A stretch of DNA of 21,608 nucleotides from Bacteroidales bacterium. GTDB taxonomy: Bacteria; Bacteroidota; Bacteroidia; Bacteroidales; UBA7960. The stretch is taken from contig SKTQ01000319.1 in assembly GCA_007122505.1 (NCBI GenBank), positions 1-21,608 on the forward strand, given 5' to 3'. Position 1 is the first letter of the stretch. The number at the start of each line of letters is the position of its first letter. Under the pieces are notes generated by a model that saw nothing but the letters and a program-made list of their open reading frames with translations, was not told the DNA's origin and searched no databases. Of this stretch, positions 6,387-14,531 are shown one piece after another. Made by a program: the position numbers and the translations under genes.

Positions 6387-7132
6387 TGAGACAACCTTTG
6401 GTCATACTTGAGGGTGTTCGTACCGGTTATTTTTCAGAGACTGTTCTGGAAGGAGTGGATCTGGAAATATATCCCGAGGATTTTATTGGTGTGATTGGTC
6501 CCAACGGAGGTGGAAAGACCACGATGATCAAGGTAATACTGGGGTTGCAGCCTCTTTTTTCAGGGCGGGTGATTTTTCCCGCCGGGCGACCGGTAACGGG
6601 TTATCTTCCACAGGCTTCACAAATTGACAAACGCTTTCCAATCACCGTTAAGGAACTGGTAAGTTCCGGATTAAAAACCCGGCGTTACTGGTTTCCGCAT
6701 CTTGAAAAAAAACAACGCTTTCGTTTAAAGGAAATGCTGGCAGAAGCCGGGCTTTCAGGACTGGCTTCAAGGCCGATTGGTGAGTTAAGCGGTGGCCAGT
6801 TGCAAAAAGCTTTGCTTTGCCGCGCATTGATCGACAAGCCACAATTGCTCATTCTTGATGAGCCCAATACCCATGTTGACAAACAGTTTGAACAAGAGCT
6901 CTACCGGTGGCTCCATGATTTGAACAAAGACATGGCCATTCTTTTGGTATCCCATGATATAGGCACCATTTCGCCCATGGTAAAAACCATTGCCTGTGTA
7001 AACAGGAAACTGCACTACCATCCTTCTAACCAGCTGTCTGAAGAAGTGCTGAAAGTATACAATTGCCCGGTTGACATCATCGCTCATGGTCCCATACCCC
7101 ACAGGGTATTAAAAGCCCACGATCATGAGTGA
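6386..7132 (+). CDS. znuC: Metal ABC transporter ATP-binding protein (ZnuC-like)
   Basis: ABC ATPase (248 aa) that powers the metal importer. It shows Walker A GPNGGGKTT (about 39-47), Q-loop YLPQ, signature LSGGQLQKALL, Walker B LLILDEP and switch His in SHD. The D-loop neighbourhood reads DEPNTHVD, where relatives usually have DEPTTGVD. The start is GTG at 6386, overlapping the TAG of the preceding gene (TAGTG); this gives MRQPLVILEGV, a normal N-terminus. The gene overlaps the permease gene by 8 bp. Such tight packing indicates translational coupling of the three components. Confidence 0.92.
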   Translation: MRQPLVILEGVRTGYFSETVLEGVDLEIYPEDFIGVIGPNGGGKTTMIKVILGLQPLFSGRVIFPAGRPVTGYLPQASQIDKRFPITVKELVSSGLKTRRYWFPHLEKKQRFRLKEMLAEAGLSGLASRPIGELSGGQLQKALLCRALIDKPQLLILDEPNTHVDKQFEQELYRWLHDLNKDMAILLVSHDIGTISPMVKTIACVNRKLHYHPSNQLSEEVLKVYNCPVDIIAHGPIPHRVLKAHDHE

Positions 7133-7973
7133 TTTGTTGGCCATTTTCGAATACCAGTTTTTCAGGCATGCCCTGGCTGCAGCTGTCCTCACGTCCATAC
7201 TGGCCGCCATGGTTGGAACCTATATTGTATCGCGCAAGATCGTCTTCATCGGTGGTGGAATTACACATGCTTCCTTTGGTGGGATAGGACTCGCATATTA
7301 CATGGGTTTAAATCCTTTTACCGGTGCTGCTGCTTTCGCTGTATTAACAGCATTGGGTATTGAGTGGATATCAGGGAAGGGCAAGGTGCGTGAAGACAGT
7401 GCCATTGCTATTTTATGGTCGCTGGGAATGGCCATGGGGATCATTTTTGTTTTTATGACACCTGGTTATACCCCAAACTTGATGAGTTTTCTTTTTGGAA
7501 ACATTCTTTCTGTGGGAAAAGCCGACCTGGTGATTTTGCTGGCTTTTTGCCTGCTCCTGATCCTATTTTTTGCCGTTTTTTTCCGCCCGGTGCTATATAC
7601 TGCTTTTGATCCGGAGTTTGCCAAAACAAAAGGCATACCGGTATCTGTTTTTCGCTATGTGATGTCGGTTATCATGGCACTGGCTATTGTGCTCAGTATT
7701 CGTACAGTAGGGATCATACTTGTGTTGAGTATGTTTACTGTGCCCCAGATTACTGCCATGTTGTTTACCCGGAACTTTGCACGTATCATGCCATTGGCGG
7801 CATTGTGGGGTGTCACCGGGTCAGTCATAGGCTTGATGGCTTCTTACATCCTTGACATACCCACTGGTGCGGCCATTATTTTTTTTCTTACCTTTCAGTT
7901 TCTTTTTATCAGGATATTGATGTTGCTCAGAGACTCGTTCAAACGAAAGAAAAGGTGGTTTAACAGTGTTTGA
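7125..7973 (+). CDS. znuB: Metal ABC transporter permease (ZnuB-like)
   Basis: ABC-3 family integral membrane permease (282 aa, about eight or nine hydrophobic segments). Family markers are GTYIVSRKIVFIGGGITHASFGGIGLAYY near the N-terminus, DSAIAILWSLGMAMGI, LLFGNIL-like SFLFGNILSV, the loop DPEFAKTKGIP, RTVGIILVLSMFTVPQITA and a C-terminal SYILDIPTGAAII. It would form the inner-membrane pore for Zn or Mn together with the ATPase upstream. The ATG at 7125 lies inside the end of the ATPase gene. The operon probably ends here or continues into the reductase gene, whose likely start is 52 bp further on. Confidence 0.92.
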   Translation: MSDLLAIFEYQFFRHALAAAVLTSILAAMVGTYIVSRKIVFIGGGITHASFGGIGLAYYMGLNPFTGAAAFAVLTALGIEWISGKGKVREDSAIAILWSLGMAMGIIFVFMTPGYTPNLMSFLFGNILSVGKADLVILLAFCLLLILFFAVFFRPVLYTAFDPEFAKTKGIPVSVFRYVMSVIMALAIVLSIRTVGIILVLSMFTVPQITAMLFTRNFARIMPLAALWGVTGSVIGLMASYILDIPTGAAIIFFLTFQFLFIRILMLLRDSFKRKKRWFNSV

Positions 7974-8025
7974 ACCATTCTGTTTTGCCATTGTTAGTAT
8001 AGCTGTAAACAAAAAAACATATTTT

Positions 8026-8955
8026 ATGCGTACCATTCTGATTTCGTTGCTGACCTTTATGTTTCCATTGTGGGCATTTGCTCAGCGTCCAACCAGCGTG
8101 CCTTATGATGACGGGCCATTGAATGTTTTTGAATCTGTGGAAAGCATCATTTTTTATATCGTAATCCCTATCGTTATCATTACTCTTTATGTGATATGGC
8201 GTATAAGGCGGAGAAACGAAAAGAAGCGCGAGGGGGGTAAGTATAAATCAGAAAATGCATCTAAAAAAACGGATAATAAAATGGATAACAAACATGTAGT
8301 GCAAATTCGGTCAATTGACCATGTAACCCATGATACGCTTCGGGTGGTTACGGAAAAACCTGCAGGATATACTTTTTCTCCCGGACAGGCAACTGACATT
8401 GCCATTAATAAGAATGGCTGGCAAAATGAACGGCGGCCGTTTACTTTCACATCCCTGCCAGGTGATCCTTACCTTGAGTTTATCATCAAAACCTATCCGG
8501 AGCACGACGGGGCTACGGACAAACTTCTTGAAGTAAAAGAGGGTGACGAGTTGATTTTGCATGAGGTATTCGGAGCCATTACCTATAAAGGCGAAGGGGT
8601 GTTTATTGCCGGTGGTGCAGGTATCACACCTTTTATTTCCATTTTCCGTGACCTGAGCAAGAAGAATAAGATAGGCAATAATTTCCTGATTTTTGCCAAT
8701 AAAACAACCGCCGATATCATTCTGAAAGACGAGCTGGAAAGCCTGCTGTCAGATTCAGTAGTTCACATTTTGTCGGAAGAGGAAACGGAAGAGTATGAGT
8801 ATGGATTGATATCCAAGGATTTTATTAAAGATTTCATGGAGGATGATGGTCAGTACTTTTATATTTGCGGTCCGCCTGCAATGATGGATGCGGTGGAGTC
8901 ACAGCTTTCTGAATTAGATGTTGCAAAAGACAAAATAGTAAAAGAAAGTTGGTAG
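8026..8955 (+). CDS. Membrane-anchored ferredoxin/flavodoxin reductase-like protein
   Basis: A 309-aa two-part protein. Residues 1-20 (MRTILISLLT..., ending AFAQ) look like a signal peptide or first helix. Residues 41-59 form a membrane helix followed by the basic stretch RRIRRR. From about residue 86 a ferredoxin-NADP-reductase fold follows: FAD motif RPFTFTS (137-143), NAD(P) motif GGAGITPF (196-203), CGPPAMM (281-287) and a C-terminal Trp. The positive-inside rule places the reductase in the cytoplasm, tethered to the membrane; it would pass electrons between NAD(P)H, FAD and an unknown partner. I know the reductase part as a free-standing protein in Bacteroidota, beginning near MDNKHVVQI (ATG 8281), so this may be a fusion of two neighbouring genes or two genes lacking a stop between them. 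A frame opening at 7966 overlaps the permease gene; the ATG at 8026 gives the better N-terminus. Confidence 0.8.
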   Translation: MRTILISLLTFMFPLWAFAQRPTSVPYDDGPLNVFESVESIIFYIVIPIVIITLYVIWRIRRRNEKKREGGKYKSENASKKTDNKMDNKHVVQIRSIDHVTHDTLRVVTEKPAGYTFSPGQATDIAINKNGWQNERRPFTFTSLPGDPYLEFIIKTYPEHDGATDKLLEVKEGDELILHEVFGAITYKGEGVFIAGGAGITPFISIFRDLSKKNKIGNNFLIFANKTTADIILKDELESLLSDSVVHILSEEETEEYEYGLISKDFIKDFMEDDGQYFYICGPPAMMDAVESQLSELDVAKDKIVKESW

Positions 8956-8962
8956 TCCTATC

Positions 8963-10189
8963 TCAGGTGGCGATAACACCCGATCCGATACATTCATCAT
9001 CCTGGTAAAACGCTGCAAATTGTCCTGCGGCAGTGCTCCACTGCTCGTTTCTGAACAAAACAAACAGGCCGGATTCTCTCATGATGAGTCTGGCTTCCTG
9101 TAAGGGTTGCCGGTACCTGATTCTCGCCAGGCAGTACAAATCCTGTCCCACATCCAGGCGCAGATCATCGCGGATCCAGTGAATATCCTCCGTTTTTACA
9201 TGCAGACCTGGTCTCAAAAGACCGGGATGGTTATGCCCCATGCCTGTATAAACCAGGTTGTTTTTTGTGTCGGTAGCCAGTACATATAAAGGTTCAGCGT
9301 GTCCGCCGATGTTTAATCCTTTGCGCTGGCCAATGGTAAAGAAGTGGGCTCCCTGGTGCATACCGGCAACGTGCCCATGGTTTTCATGGTATTGAAAGGG
9401 GTTGCAGAGCGATTCGAGCATTTCCTGACTCATGGATTTGGCATCTGCATCAAAATAATTTGTAATATGGGCACTTTTTTTATGCCTGGCAATTAAATCG
9501 TGGGCTATTTCCAGCACCTTCCCTTCTTTTGGCTTTAATTGTTGTTGCAAAAATTCAGGCAACCTTACTTTGCCTATAAAACAGAGGCCCTGACTGTCTT
9601 TTTTTTCTGCTGTGACCAGTTTCAGCTCTCCGGCGATTTTACGTACTTCGCTTTTTTGCAGATCTCCGATGGGGAAAAGTGCTTTTGCCAGTTGTTCCTG
9701 GCTGAGCTGGCAGAGAAAGTAACTTTGGTCTTTATCGGGGTCTGCACCTGCCATTAGCCGGTAGCGCGTTTTACTGCCTGTTGTGAAAATGTCTTTTCTG
9801 CAGTAATGGCCGGTTGCAACATAATCCGCTCCCAGTTCCTTTGCGGCCTGCAAAAAAACATCAAACTTGATTTCTCTGTTACAGAGTACATCGGGGTTTG
9901 GGGTTCTGCCCTGTTGGTACTCGGCAAACATGTAATCCACAATGCGTTTGCGATAGGGTTCGCTGAAGTCGATAGTATGAAAGGGAATATCCAGTTTCTC
10001 TGCAACCATCATGGCATCGATGCTGTCCTCTACCCAAGGGCACTCGTTTGAGATCACAACAGAGCTGTCGTGCCAGTTTTTCATAAAAACCCCCACCACA
10101 TCATGCCCCTGCTGCCGGAGCAAATAAGCAGCCACAGAACTGTCAACCCCACCGGATAAACCAACAACAATGCGTTTTTTGTCTGCCAT
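8963..10189 (-). CDS. mnmA: tRNA-specific 2-thiouridylase MnmA
   Basis: MnmA (TrmU) installs the 2-thio group at wobble uridine 34 of Lys, Glu and Gln tRNAs in the cytoplasm, using ATP and sulfur relayed from a cysteine desulfurase. Seen from ATG 10189 (408 aa): PP-loop GLSGGVDSS (10-18), catalytic Cys103 in TPNPDVLCNREIKF, persulfide-accepting Cys203 in SQGLCFIG, DKDQSYFL, and FFTIGQRKGLNIGG followed by VYTG. Between GKVLEIA and the TIGQRKG segment is an insertion of about 45-50 residues (AHDLIARHKKSAHITNYF and on), which I associate with Bacteroidota MnmA. ATG at 10198 would add three residues and is possible; the longer frame to 10261 is unlikely. It converges on the reductase gene (7 bp between stops) and is divergent from the decarboxylase gene. 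Confidence 0.96.
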   Translation of the reverse strand: MADKKRIVVGLSGGVDSSVAAYLLRQQGHDVVGVFMKNWHDSSVVISNECPWVEDSIDAMMVAEKLDIPFHTIDFSEPYRKRIVDYMFAEYQQGRTPNPDVLCNREIKFDVFLQAAKELGADYVATGHYCRKDIFTTGSKTRYRLMAGADPDKDQSYFLCQLSQEQLAKALFPIGDLQKSEVRKIAGELKLVTAEKKDSQGLCFIGKVRLPEFLQQQLKPKEGKVLEIAHDLIARHKKSAHITNYFDADAKSMSQEMLESLCNPFQYHENHGHVAGMHQGAHFFTIGQRKGLNIGGHAEPLYVLATDTKNNLVYTGMGHNHPGLLRPGLHVKTEDIHWIRDDLRLDVGQDLYCLARIRYRQPLQEARLIMRESGLFVLFRNEQWSTAAGQFAAFYQDDECIGSGVIAT

Positions 10190-10486
10190 GTGTGTCATAC
10201 ATTTTTTTACGAAGATACAGCAAATGCCTGACATGTCATTTTCTGTGTGATTTGCAATCACGACTAATGGCAGCCGGAAAGACAGCCCCGGTTAATGATT
10301 CTAACCAATGTTTTCGATGCAGAAAGAGGTTTGATTGAATGCGCAAAGTTGGTATTTGCCTGTTTTTTCTTACCTTGCATACCAAAATGGCTGAGGCCTT
10401 TTGGCCGGTCATATCGGGGAGTTCGCAAAGCCGTAATTGGTTTTTTAATGTTCCCCGCGCATTTGGTCCAAACAAAGCATACATAC

Positions 10487-11425
10487 ATGAAACGTATATT
10501 GATAACAGGCGGAGCGGGTTTTATTGGTTCCCATCTTTGTGAACGCTTGCGGAATGCCGGTCACGACATTATTTGCCTGGACAATTTTTTTACAGGAACA
10601 AAGGAGAACATCCTTCACCTGATGGATGATCATCGTTTTGAGCTTTTGCGGCACGACATCACGCGGGAAGTTTTCTTAGAGGTGGACGAGATTTATAACC
10701 TTGCATGTCCGGCCTCACCGATTCATTACCAGTATAACCCCATCAAAACCATAAAAACAAGCGTAATGGGTGCCATCAACCTGCTTGGGATGGCAAAGCG
10801 CACGAAGGCCAAGATCATGCAGGCATCCACCAGTGAAGTTTACGGAGACCCCACGGTGCATCCACAGAGGGAAGACTACTGGGGAAATGTGAACCCGGTG
10901 GGGAAGCGGTCTTGTTATGATGAAGGCAAGCGATGCGCGGAAACCTTGTTTATGGATTATCATAACCAGAACAACGTGCGCATAAAAATTGTGCGAATTT
11001 TTAACACTTACGGTCCGAGGATGCAACCCGGCGACGGCCGCGTTGTGTCAAACTTTATTGTTCAGGCTTTGCATAACCGGGATATTACCATTTATGGTGA
11101 TGGTATGCAAACCCGGAGTTTTCAATATATTGATGATCTCGTTGAAGGGCTGGTTCGTTTTATGGACACCGATGATTCTGTTACAGGTCCCATCAATATG
11201 GGGAATGAAATGGAATTTACCATAAAAGCACTGGCCGAACTGATACTGGATATCACCCATTCAAAATCAAAAATCAAATACACGGCTTTGCCGGAAGATG
11301 ACCCATTGCAACGCAAACCGGACACATCTTATGCAAAAAGTCTGATCAACTGGCAGGCGAATACGGATCTTCGTGAAGGATTGACCAAAACCATCGGATA
11401 TTTTGACCGGTTGCTAAAGTCCTGA
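10487..11425 (+). CDS. UDP-glucuronate decarboxylase (UDP-xylose synthase)
   Basis: Short-chain dehydrogenase/reductase of the extended type (312 aa), converting UDP-glucuronate to UDP-xylose through an NAD-dependent oxidation-decarboxylation-reduction in the cytoplasm. The Rossmann motif is GGAGFIGSHL (8-17). Subfamily marks are NLACPASPIHYQ, STSEVYGDP (114-122) and the catalytic YxxxK in SCYDEGKRCAE (Tyr144, Lys148), then RIFNTYGPRM and RSFQYIDDLVEG. These match UXS rather than the dehydratases. No glycosyltransferase or polysaccharide gene is in the window, so the sugar's destination is unknown. The ATG at 10487 starts directly at MKRILITGGAG; an upstream extension to 10295 has no homology. 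The last 12 bp overlap the convergent glycosylase gene. Confidence 0.93.
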   Translation: MKRILITGGAGFIGSHLCERLRNAGHDIICLDNFFTGTKENILHLMDDHRFELLRHDITREVFLEVDEIYNLACPASPIHYQYNPIKTIKTSVMGAINLLGMAKRTKAKIMQASTSEVYGDPTVHPQREDYWGNVNPVGKRSCYDEGKRCAETLFMDYHNQNNVRIKIVRIFNTYGPRMQPGDGRVVSNFIVQALHNRDITIYGDGMQTRSFQYIDDLVEGLVRFMDTDDSVTGPINMGNEMEFTIKALAELILDITHSKSKIKYTALPEDDPLQRKPDTSYAKSLINWQANTDLREGLTKTIGYFDRLLKS

Positions 11426-12133
11426 TATTTCTTTGAGTGCTGTGAGATATTTATCGATGTAGTAATGTTTGTTTGCTGAACGGTACTGCATGATAAATCG
11501 CGGATGTTCAATGGGGATCAGTCGTTTGAAAAATCCATATTCTTCGTTAAGTTTGCTCAGGACCTGGTAATTCTTACCGGAGCCCATACACAGGGCGGCA
11601 TCCTGAAATATACCCTTGGATATATGCGCTTTCATGGATGCAACCATAAAGTCACGGATGCTTTCCTGCAGGGCCTTGCTGTCATAATAGTTGAAATTAA
11701 CTTCTTTACCGTTTTCTTTTTGTTTTACAAAACCAAGGGGGCTGGGAGAGTTGATATAGAAATCTTTATAAAACACATCAACCCCTCCATACGCTTCAAT
11801 AACTTCATAAACAAAAACGGAAGAAGGCTCATGGGTGGTAACATCAGGCACATGCAGGCTGCATTTTGCAGCCATACGTTTGGTGTCGGTGAATGGTACT
11901 CCCGTTACGCCTGCTCCAAAGCGCCCGGGGTTAATACCCAGGATCATATGCCTGTTGCGGTGGTCGTCATAATATTTCTTGTAAAAGGCAGATGAAACGG
12001 ACAGCGCTTGGGGATTTTCCTTGAAAGGGTTCATGACACGGATGTTATCCGGCAAGATTACATTAAGCCTGAGTGATTTGTTGAAAGCGATTACCTTGTC
12101 AGCAAAGGTTGGTTGATGTTGTTTTAGTGTCAT
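11414..12133 (-). CDS. Uracil-DNA glycosylase superfamily protein, SMUG2-like (DUF4918)
   Basis: A 239-aa protein of the uracil-DNA glycosylase fold that would remove uracil or related damaged bases in base-excision repair. Motif 1 is MILGINPGRFGAGVTGVPFTDT (Asn68 in GINPG at the position of the catalytic Asn of SMUG enzymes). A second SMUG-like segment is FYINSPSPLGFVK, and the C-terminal motif IEHPRF carries His210. The combination matches the DUF4918/SMUG2 group, of which I recall a characterised member from Pedobacter heparinus. The usual SMUG1 C-terminal motif HPSP is replaced by HPRF. The gene overlaps the decarboxylase gene by 12 bp tail to tail. The assignment rests on motifs only. 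Confidence 0.82.
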   Translation of the reverse strand: MTLKQHQPTFADKVIAFNKSLRLNVILPDNIRVMNPFKENPQALSVSSAFYKKYYDDHRNRHMILGINPGRFGAGVTGVPFTDTKRMAAKCSLHVPDVTTHEPSSVFVYEVIEAYGGVDVFYKDFYINSPSPLGFVKQKENGKEVNFNYYDSKALQESIRDFMVASMKAHISKGIFQDAALCMGSGKNYQVLSKLNEEYGFFKRLIPIEHPRFIMQYRSANKHYYIDKYLTALKEISGL

Positions 12134-12382
12134 GTGTCAATGATTTCAATGCTTTCAGGCGCAAAGGTAATAAAATGTGGTTTTAACCTGACAGATGTTT
12201 TGGTTTCGCCATAGTTCTTTTGATGCTTGTTTTACAGGGAAGCTGAATATGCCCGTCCGATTACTGCCGGATGTTTTCACAGCAGGTTAAGGTTGTATGG
12301 TAGGGTTTGTTGCCTGTATTCTCTTTTTCGGGCTCAAACAATTTAAAAGGGATGCTTGTTATAACCCATTGTCATTGATATT

Positions 12383-13630
12383 ATGTTAAAAGTTTCAGTT
12401 ATGTTAAGATATCTGGGTCCGGGGATTTTGTTAGCCGGTGCTGCTATTGGCGGGTCACATCTTGTAGCGAGCACGCAGGCTGGCGCCCATTACGGCTGGT
12501 CTCTGTTGGGTATTCTATTGCTGGTCAATCTTTTCAAGTATCCGTTTTTCCGTTATGGACAGCGATATACGGCTGCCACCGGTGAGAGCATACTGGAAGC
12601 ATATGTAAAGCTGGGCCGTGGCTATCTGTTTCTGTTTTTTTTGCTAAACCTGTTTACCGGTATGGCTAATATTGCCGGGGTGAGCATGATAACCGGAAGT
12701 TTGGCAACCAACTTTGGTATTTCAGGTGTTGGTGTGCCTATGTTGTCGGGGTTGTTCATGCTGGCAAGTATGCTGATCATTATATTGGGAGGCTTTGCTT
12801 TGCTGAGGCGTTTTGGGAAAATTGTTGTTGCTGTTTTGGGCTTGTCAACGATTGTTGCTGTGGCAATAAGTCTCATTAGCGGTCCTGCAGGTGATCCGGT
12901 CTATCAGGGAGAATCTCCATGGACAATGGCTTCTTTTGGTTTTGTGATTATGTTTATGGGGTGGATGCCGGCACCCATTGAAGCATCTGTTTGGCCGTCA
13001 CTTTGGATGAAATCTCAACAAAAGCTACAGAAAAAAAGTTTTGTGATGCGTGAAGCGATGACCGATTTCCATGCCGGTTATTATGCAAGTGTATTTTTTG
13101 CCCTTGTTTTTCTTGTTTTGGGAAAGATGTTGATGTATGGTACCGGTACGGTTTTGTCGTCTCAGGGGACTGTTTTTGCCCGACAGCTCATTGATCTGTA
13201 CAGCGTTGCTATATGTGAGTGGTCTCGCCCGCTCATAGTTGTTGTGGCATTTTCGGCCATGTTCAGCACCACACTTACAACCATTGATGCTTATCCAAGG
13301 GCATTGGCCAACAGTACCAGGCTGTTGTTCCCCTTTGCTGCTAAACGATTTCGCGCCGTTCATATTTTTTGGATCATTTCGGGTGTTGCCGGCAGTTTTC
13401 TGCTTATTCAATATTTTGTTGATCAGTTGGGTGATATGCTCTCATTGGCGATGATTCTTTCGTTTTTAGCTGCACCGGTTTTTGCTTTTCTCAATTACCG
13501 GATCATGTTTTTGGACAATGTTCCTGATATGTTCAGGCCAAAACACTGGGAAAAAACACTGTCCGTTGCAGGCATGTTTTTCCTTGTTGGGTTTGGCCTG
13601 GTGTTTATATTCTGGTATTTCATAAGGTAG
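12383..13630 (+). CDS. Nramp-family transporter with non-canonical metal site
   Basis: A 415-aa membrane protein with about eleven hydrophobic segments and the LeuT-like fold of Nramp transporters, normally proton-coupled importers of Mn(II) or Fe(II). The start is recognisable (LRYLGPGILLAGAAIGGSHLV). In canonical Nramps the first helix carries DPGN and the sixth MPHN. Here the matching stretches read GGSH (about 23-26) and MPAP (195-198): the metal-binding Asp and Asn become Gly and His, and only the Met is kept. The conserved TTIDAYPRALAN segment near residue 306 remains. Substrate and direction therefore cannot be inferred; Mg, a trivalent ion or an organic substrate are all possible. ATG 12383 is used; ATG 12401 is an alternative. 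A 249-bp gap precedes it, with no clear operator. Confidence 0.82.
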   Translation: MLKVSVMLRYLGPGILLAGAAIGGSHLVASTQAGAHYGWSLLGILLLVNLFKYPFFRYGQRYTAATGESILEAYVKLGRGYLFLFFLLNLFTGMANIAGVSMITGSLATNFGISGVGVPMLSGLFMLASMLIIILGGFALLRRFGKIVVAVLGLSTIVAVAISLISGPAGDPVYQGESPWTMASFGFVIMFMGWMPAPIEASVWPSLWMKSQQKLQKKSFVMREAMTDFHAGYYASVFFALVFLVLGKMLMYGTGTVLSSQGTVFARQLIDLYSVAICEWSRPLIVVVAFSAMFSTTLTTIDAYPRALANSTRLLFPFAAKRFRAVHIFWIISGVAGSFLLIQYFVDQLGDMLSLAMILSFLAAPVFAFLNYRIMFLDNVPDMFRPKHWEKTLSVAGMFFLVGFGLVFIFWYFIR

Positions 13631-13725
13631 AAAAATTTTCAGCATTTTTTATTTACAATGATTTTCCTGGCTACACATAACCCTGGTCAATATGTTTTTT
13701 GTTTTTCGAAGAAGGTTTGTGCTTT

Positions 13726-14220
13726 TTAATTTCTTGATATTTTTGACATTAGGGATTGCCGTGCAAAATAGATCCTGATTTTTACATTTCCAACTGAAAT
13801 ATTCAGTTTTTCGGCGATTTCTCTGTACTTGTATCCTTTCAGATGCATTTCAAAAGGCATTCTGTGGTCTTCTTTCAAGTCATTCACCATGCTTTTTATT
13901 TCTTTTGCCGCGTAAATGGAGTCAGGCGAGGCACTGCGTTTGGACCCTTCCATGTCAAACAGGAAATAATTTTCAGAGGTGTCGATTACCGTTTTCTTTT
14001 TTTTATGATATTGATTAATGAATATATTTTTCATAATGGTGAATGTCCATGCTCTTAAGTTGGTTTCCGGTGTAAACTTTCCTTTGTTAAGGATGGCCTT
14101 TAGCATGGTTTCCTGAACCAGGTCCTGCGACTGGTCGTTGTCTAAGCTAAGTGTGTAAGCGAAACAGCTCAGGTCTTTCTGCAGACCTGCAAGCTGATGG
14201 TTAAAATCTGAAGTTTTCAT
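13726..14220 (-). CDS. ECF-type RNA polymerase sigma factor
   Basis: A 164-aa extracytoplasmic-function sigma factor. Region 2 covers about residues 8-75, including DQSQDLVQETMLKAI and NLRAWTFTIMKNIFINQYHKKKK (core binding and -10 recognition). Region 4 covers about 105-160 with the helix-turn-helix YREIAEKLNISVGNVKIRIYFARQSL. A short acidic and Ser-rich linker lies between. ATG at 14220 is chosen because MKTSDFNHQL matches the usual start; the frame extends to 14259 with no family residues. No FecR-like or other anti-sigma gene is next to it, and no SusC/SusD genes follow, so the signal it responds to is unknown. It converges on the Nramp-like gene; the 95-bp gap between them is AT-rich with no strong terminator. 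Confidence 0.92.
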   Translation of the reverse strand: MKTSDFNHQLAGLQKDLSCFAYTLSLDNDQSQDLVQETMLKAILNKGKFTPETNLRAWTFTIMKNIFINQYHKKKKTVIDTSENYFLFDMEGSKRSASPDSIYAAKEIKSMVNDLKEDHRMPFEMHLKGYKYREIAEKLNISVGNVKIRIYFARQSLMSKISRN

Positions 14221-14256
14221 GAAGTTAAGAATTTTAATGTTTAAATAAAGAACATT

Positions 14257-14289
14257 CAAATATAAACATAAAAACTTTTGTACTATAAA
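14257..14289 (-). promoter_or_regulatory. Candidate Bacteroidota promoter for the sigma factor gene
   Basis: On the minus strand TATATTTG (14264 to 14257) matches the Bacteroidota -7 consensus TAnnTTTG exactly. About 20 bp further upstream lies TTTA, one base from the -33 consensus TTTG. Transcription would begin near 14250, leaving a leader of about 30 nt. The DNA upstream to about 14450 is extremely AT-rich (UP-like), with nothing else recognisable. Confidence 0.4.
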
Positions 14290-14451
14290 TTATAGAAGTT
14301 AAAAAGCGTTAAAAAAATTAATTAAGATTAAAATAAGTCTAAATAAACACATACATATATTATAATAAAATAAGTTAGCAAAAAACATTTGTTAAGATAA
14401 ACACTGGAAATTATGAACAAATATTTTTGGGTTGTTGTCAAAAATCATGAT

Positions 14452-14484
14452 AAAAAAAGACAAGCCCCTTTGGGTGGGCTTGTC
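14452..14484 (-). terminator. Intrinsic terminator of the P-type ATPase gene
   Basis: Read on the minus strand, a perfect 9-bp stem GACAAGCCC/GGGCTTGTC with an 8-base loop (ACCCAAAG) is followed directly by seven T residues (14458-14452). It starts 48 bp past the ATPase stop. On the plus strand no T-run follows, so it acts in one direction. It isolates the ATPase transcript from the sigma factor gene downstream on the same strand. Confidence 0.9.
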
Positions 14485-14531
14485 TGATTTAATAGAAGAT
14501 CTGGAAAGTCAGATGAATTCAATTATGCGGG

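Noticed and set aside
11504..11995. A 163-codon plus-strand frame inside the glycosylase gene
   Set aside because: It is fully antisense to the SMUG2-like gene, whose motifs are intact; the peptide has no family features.
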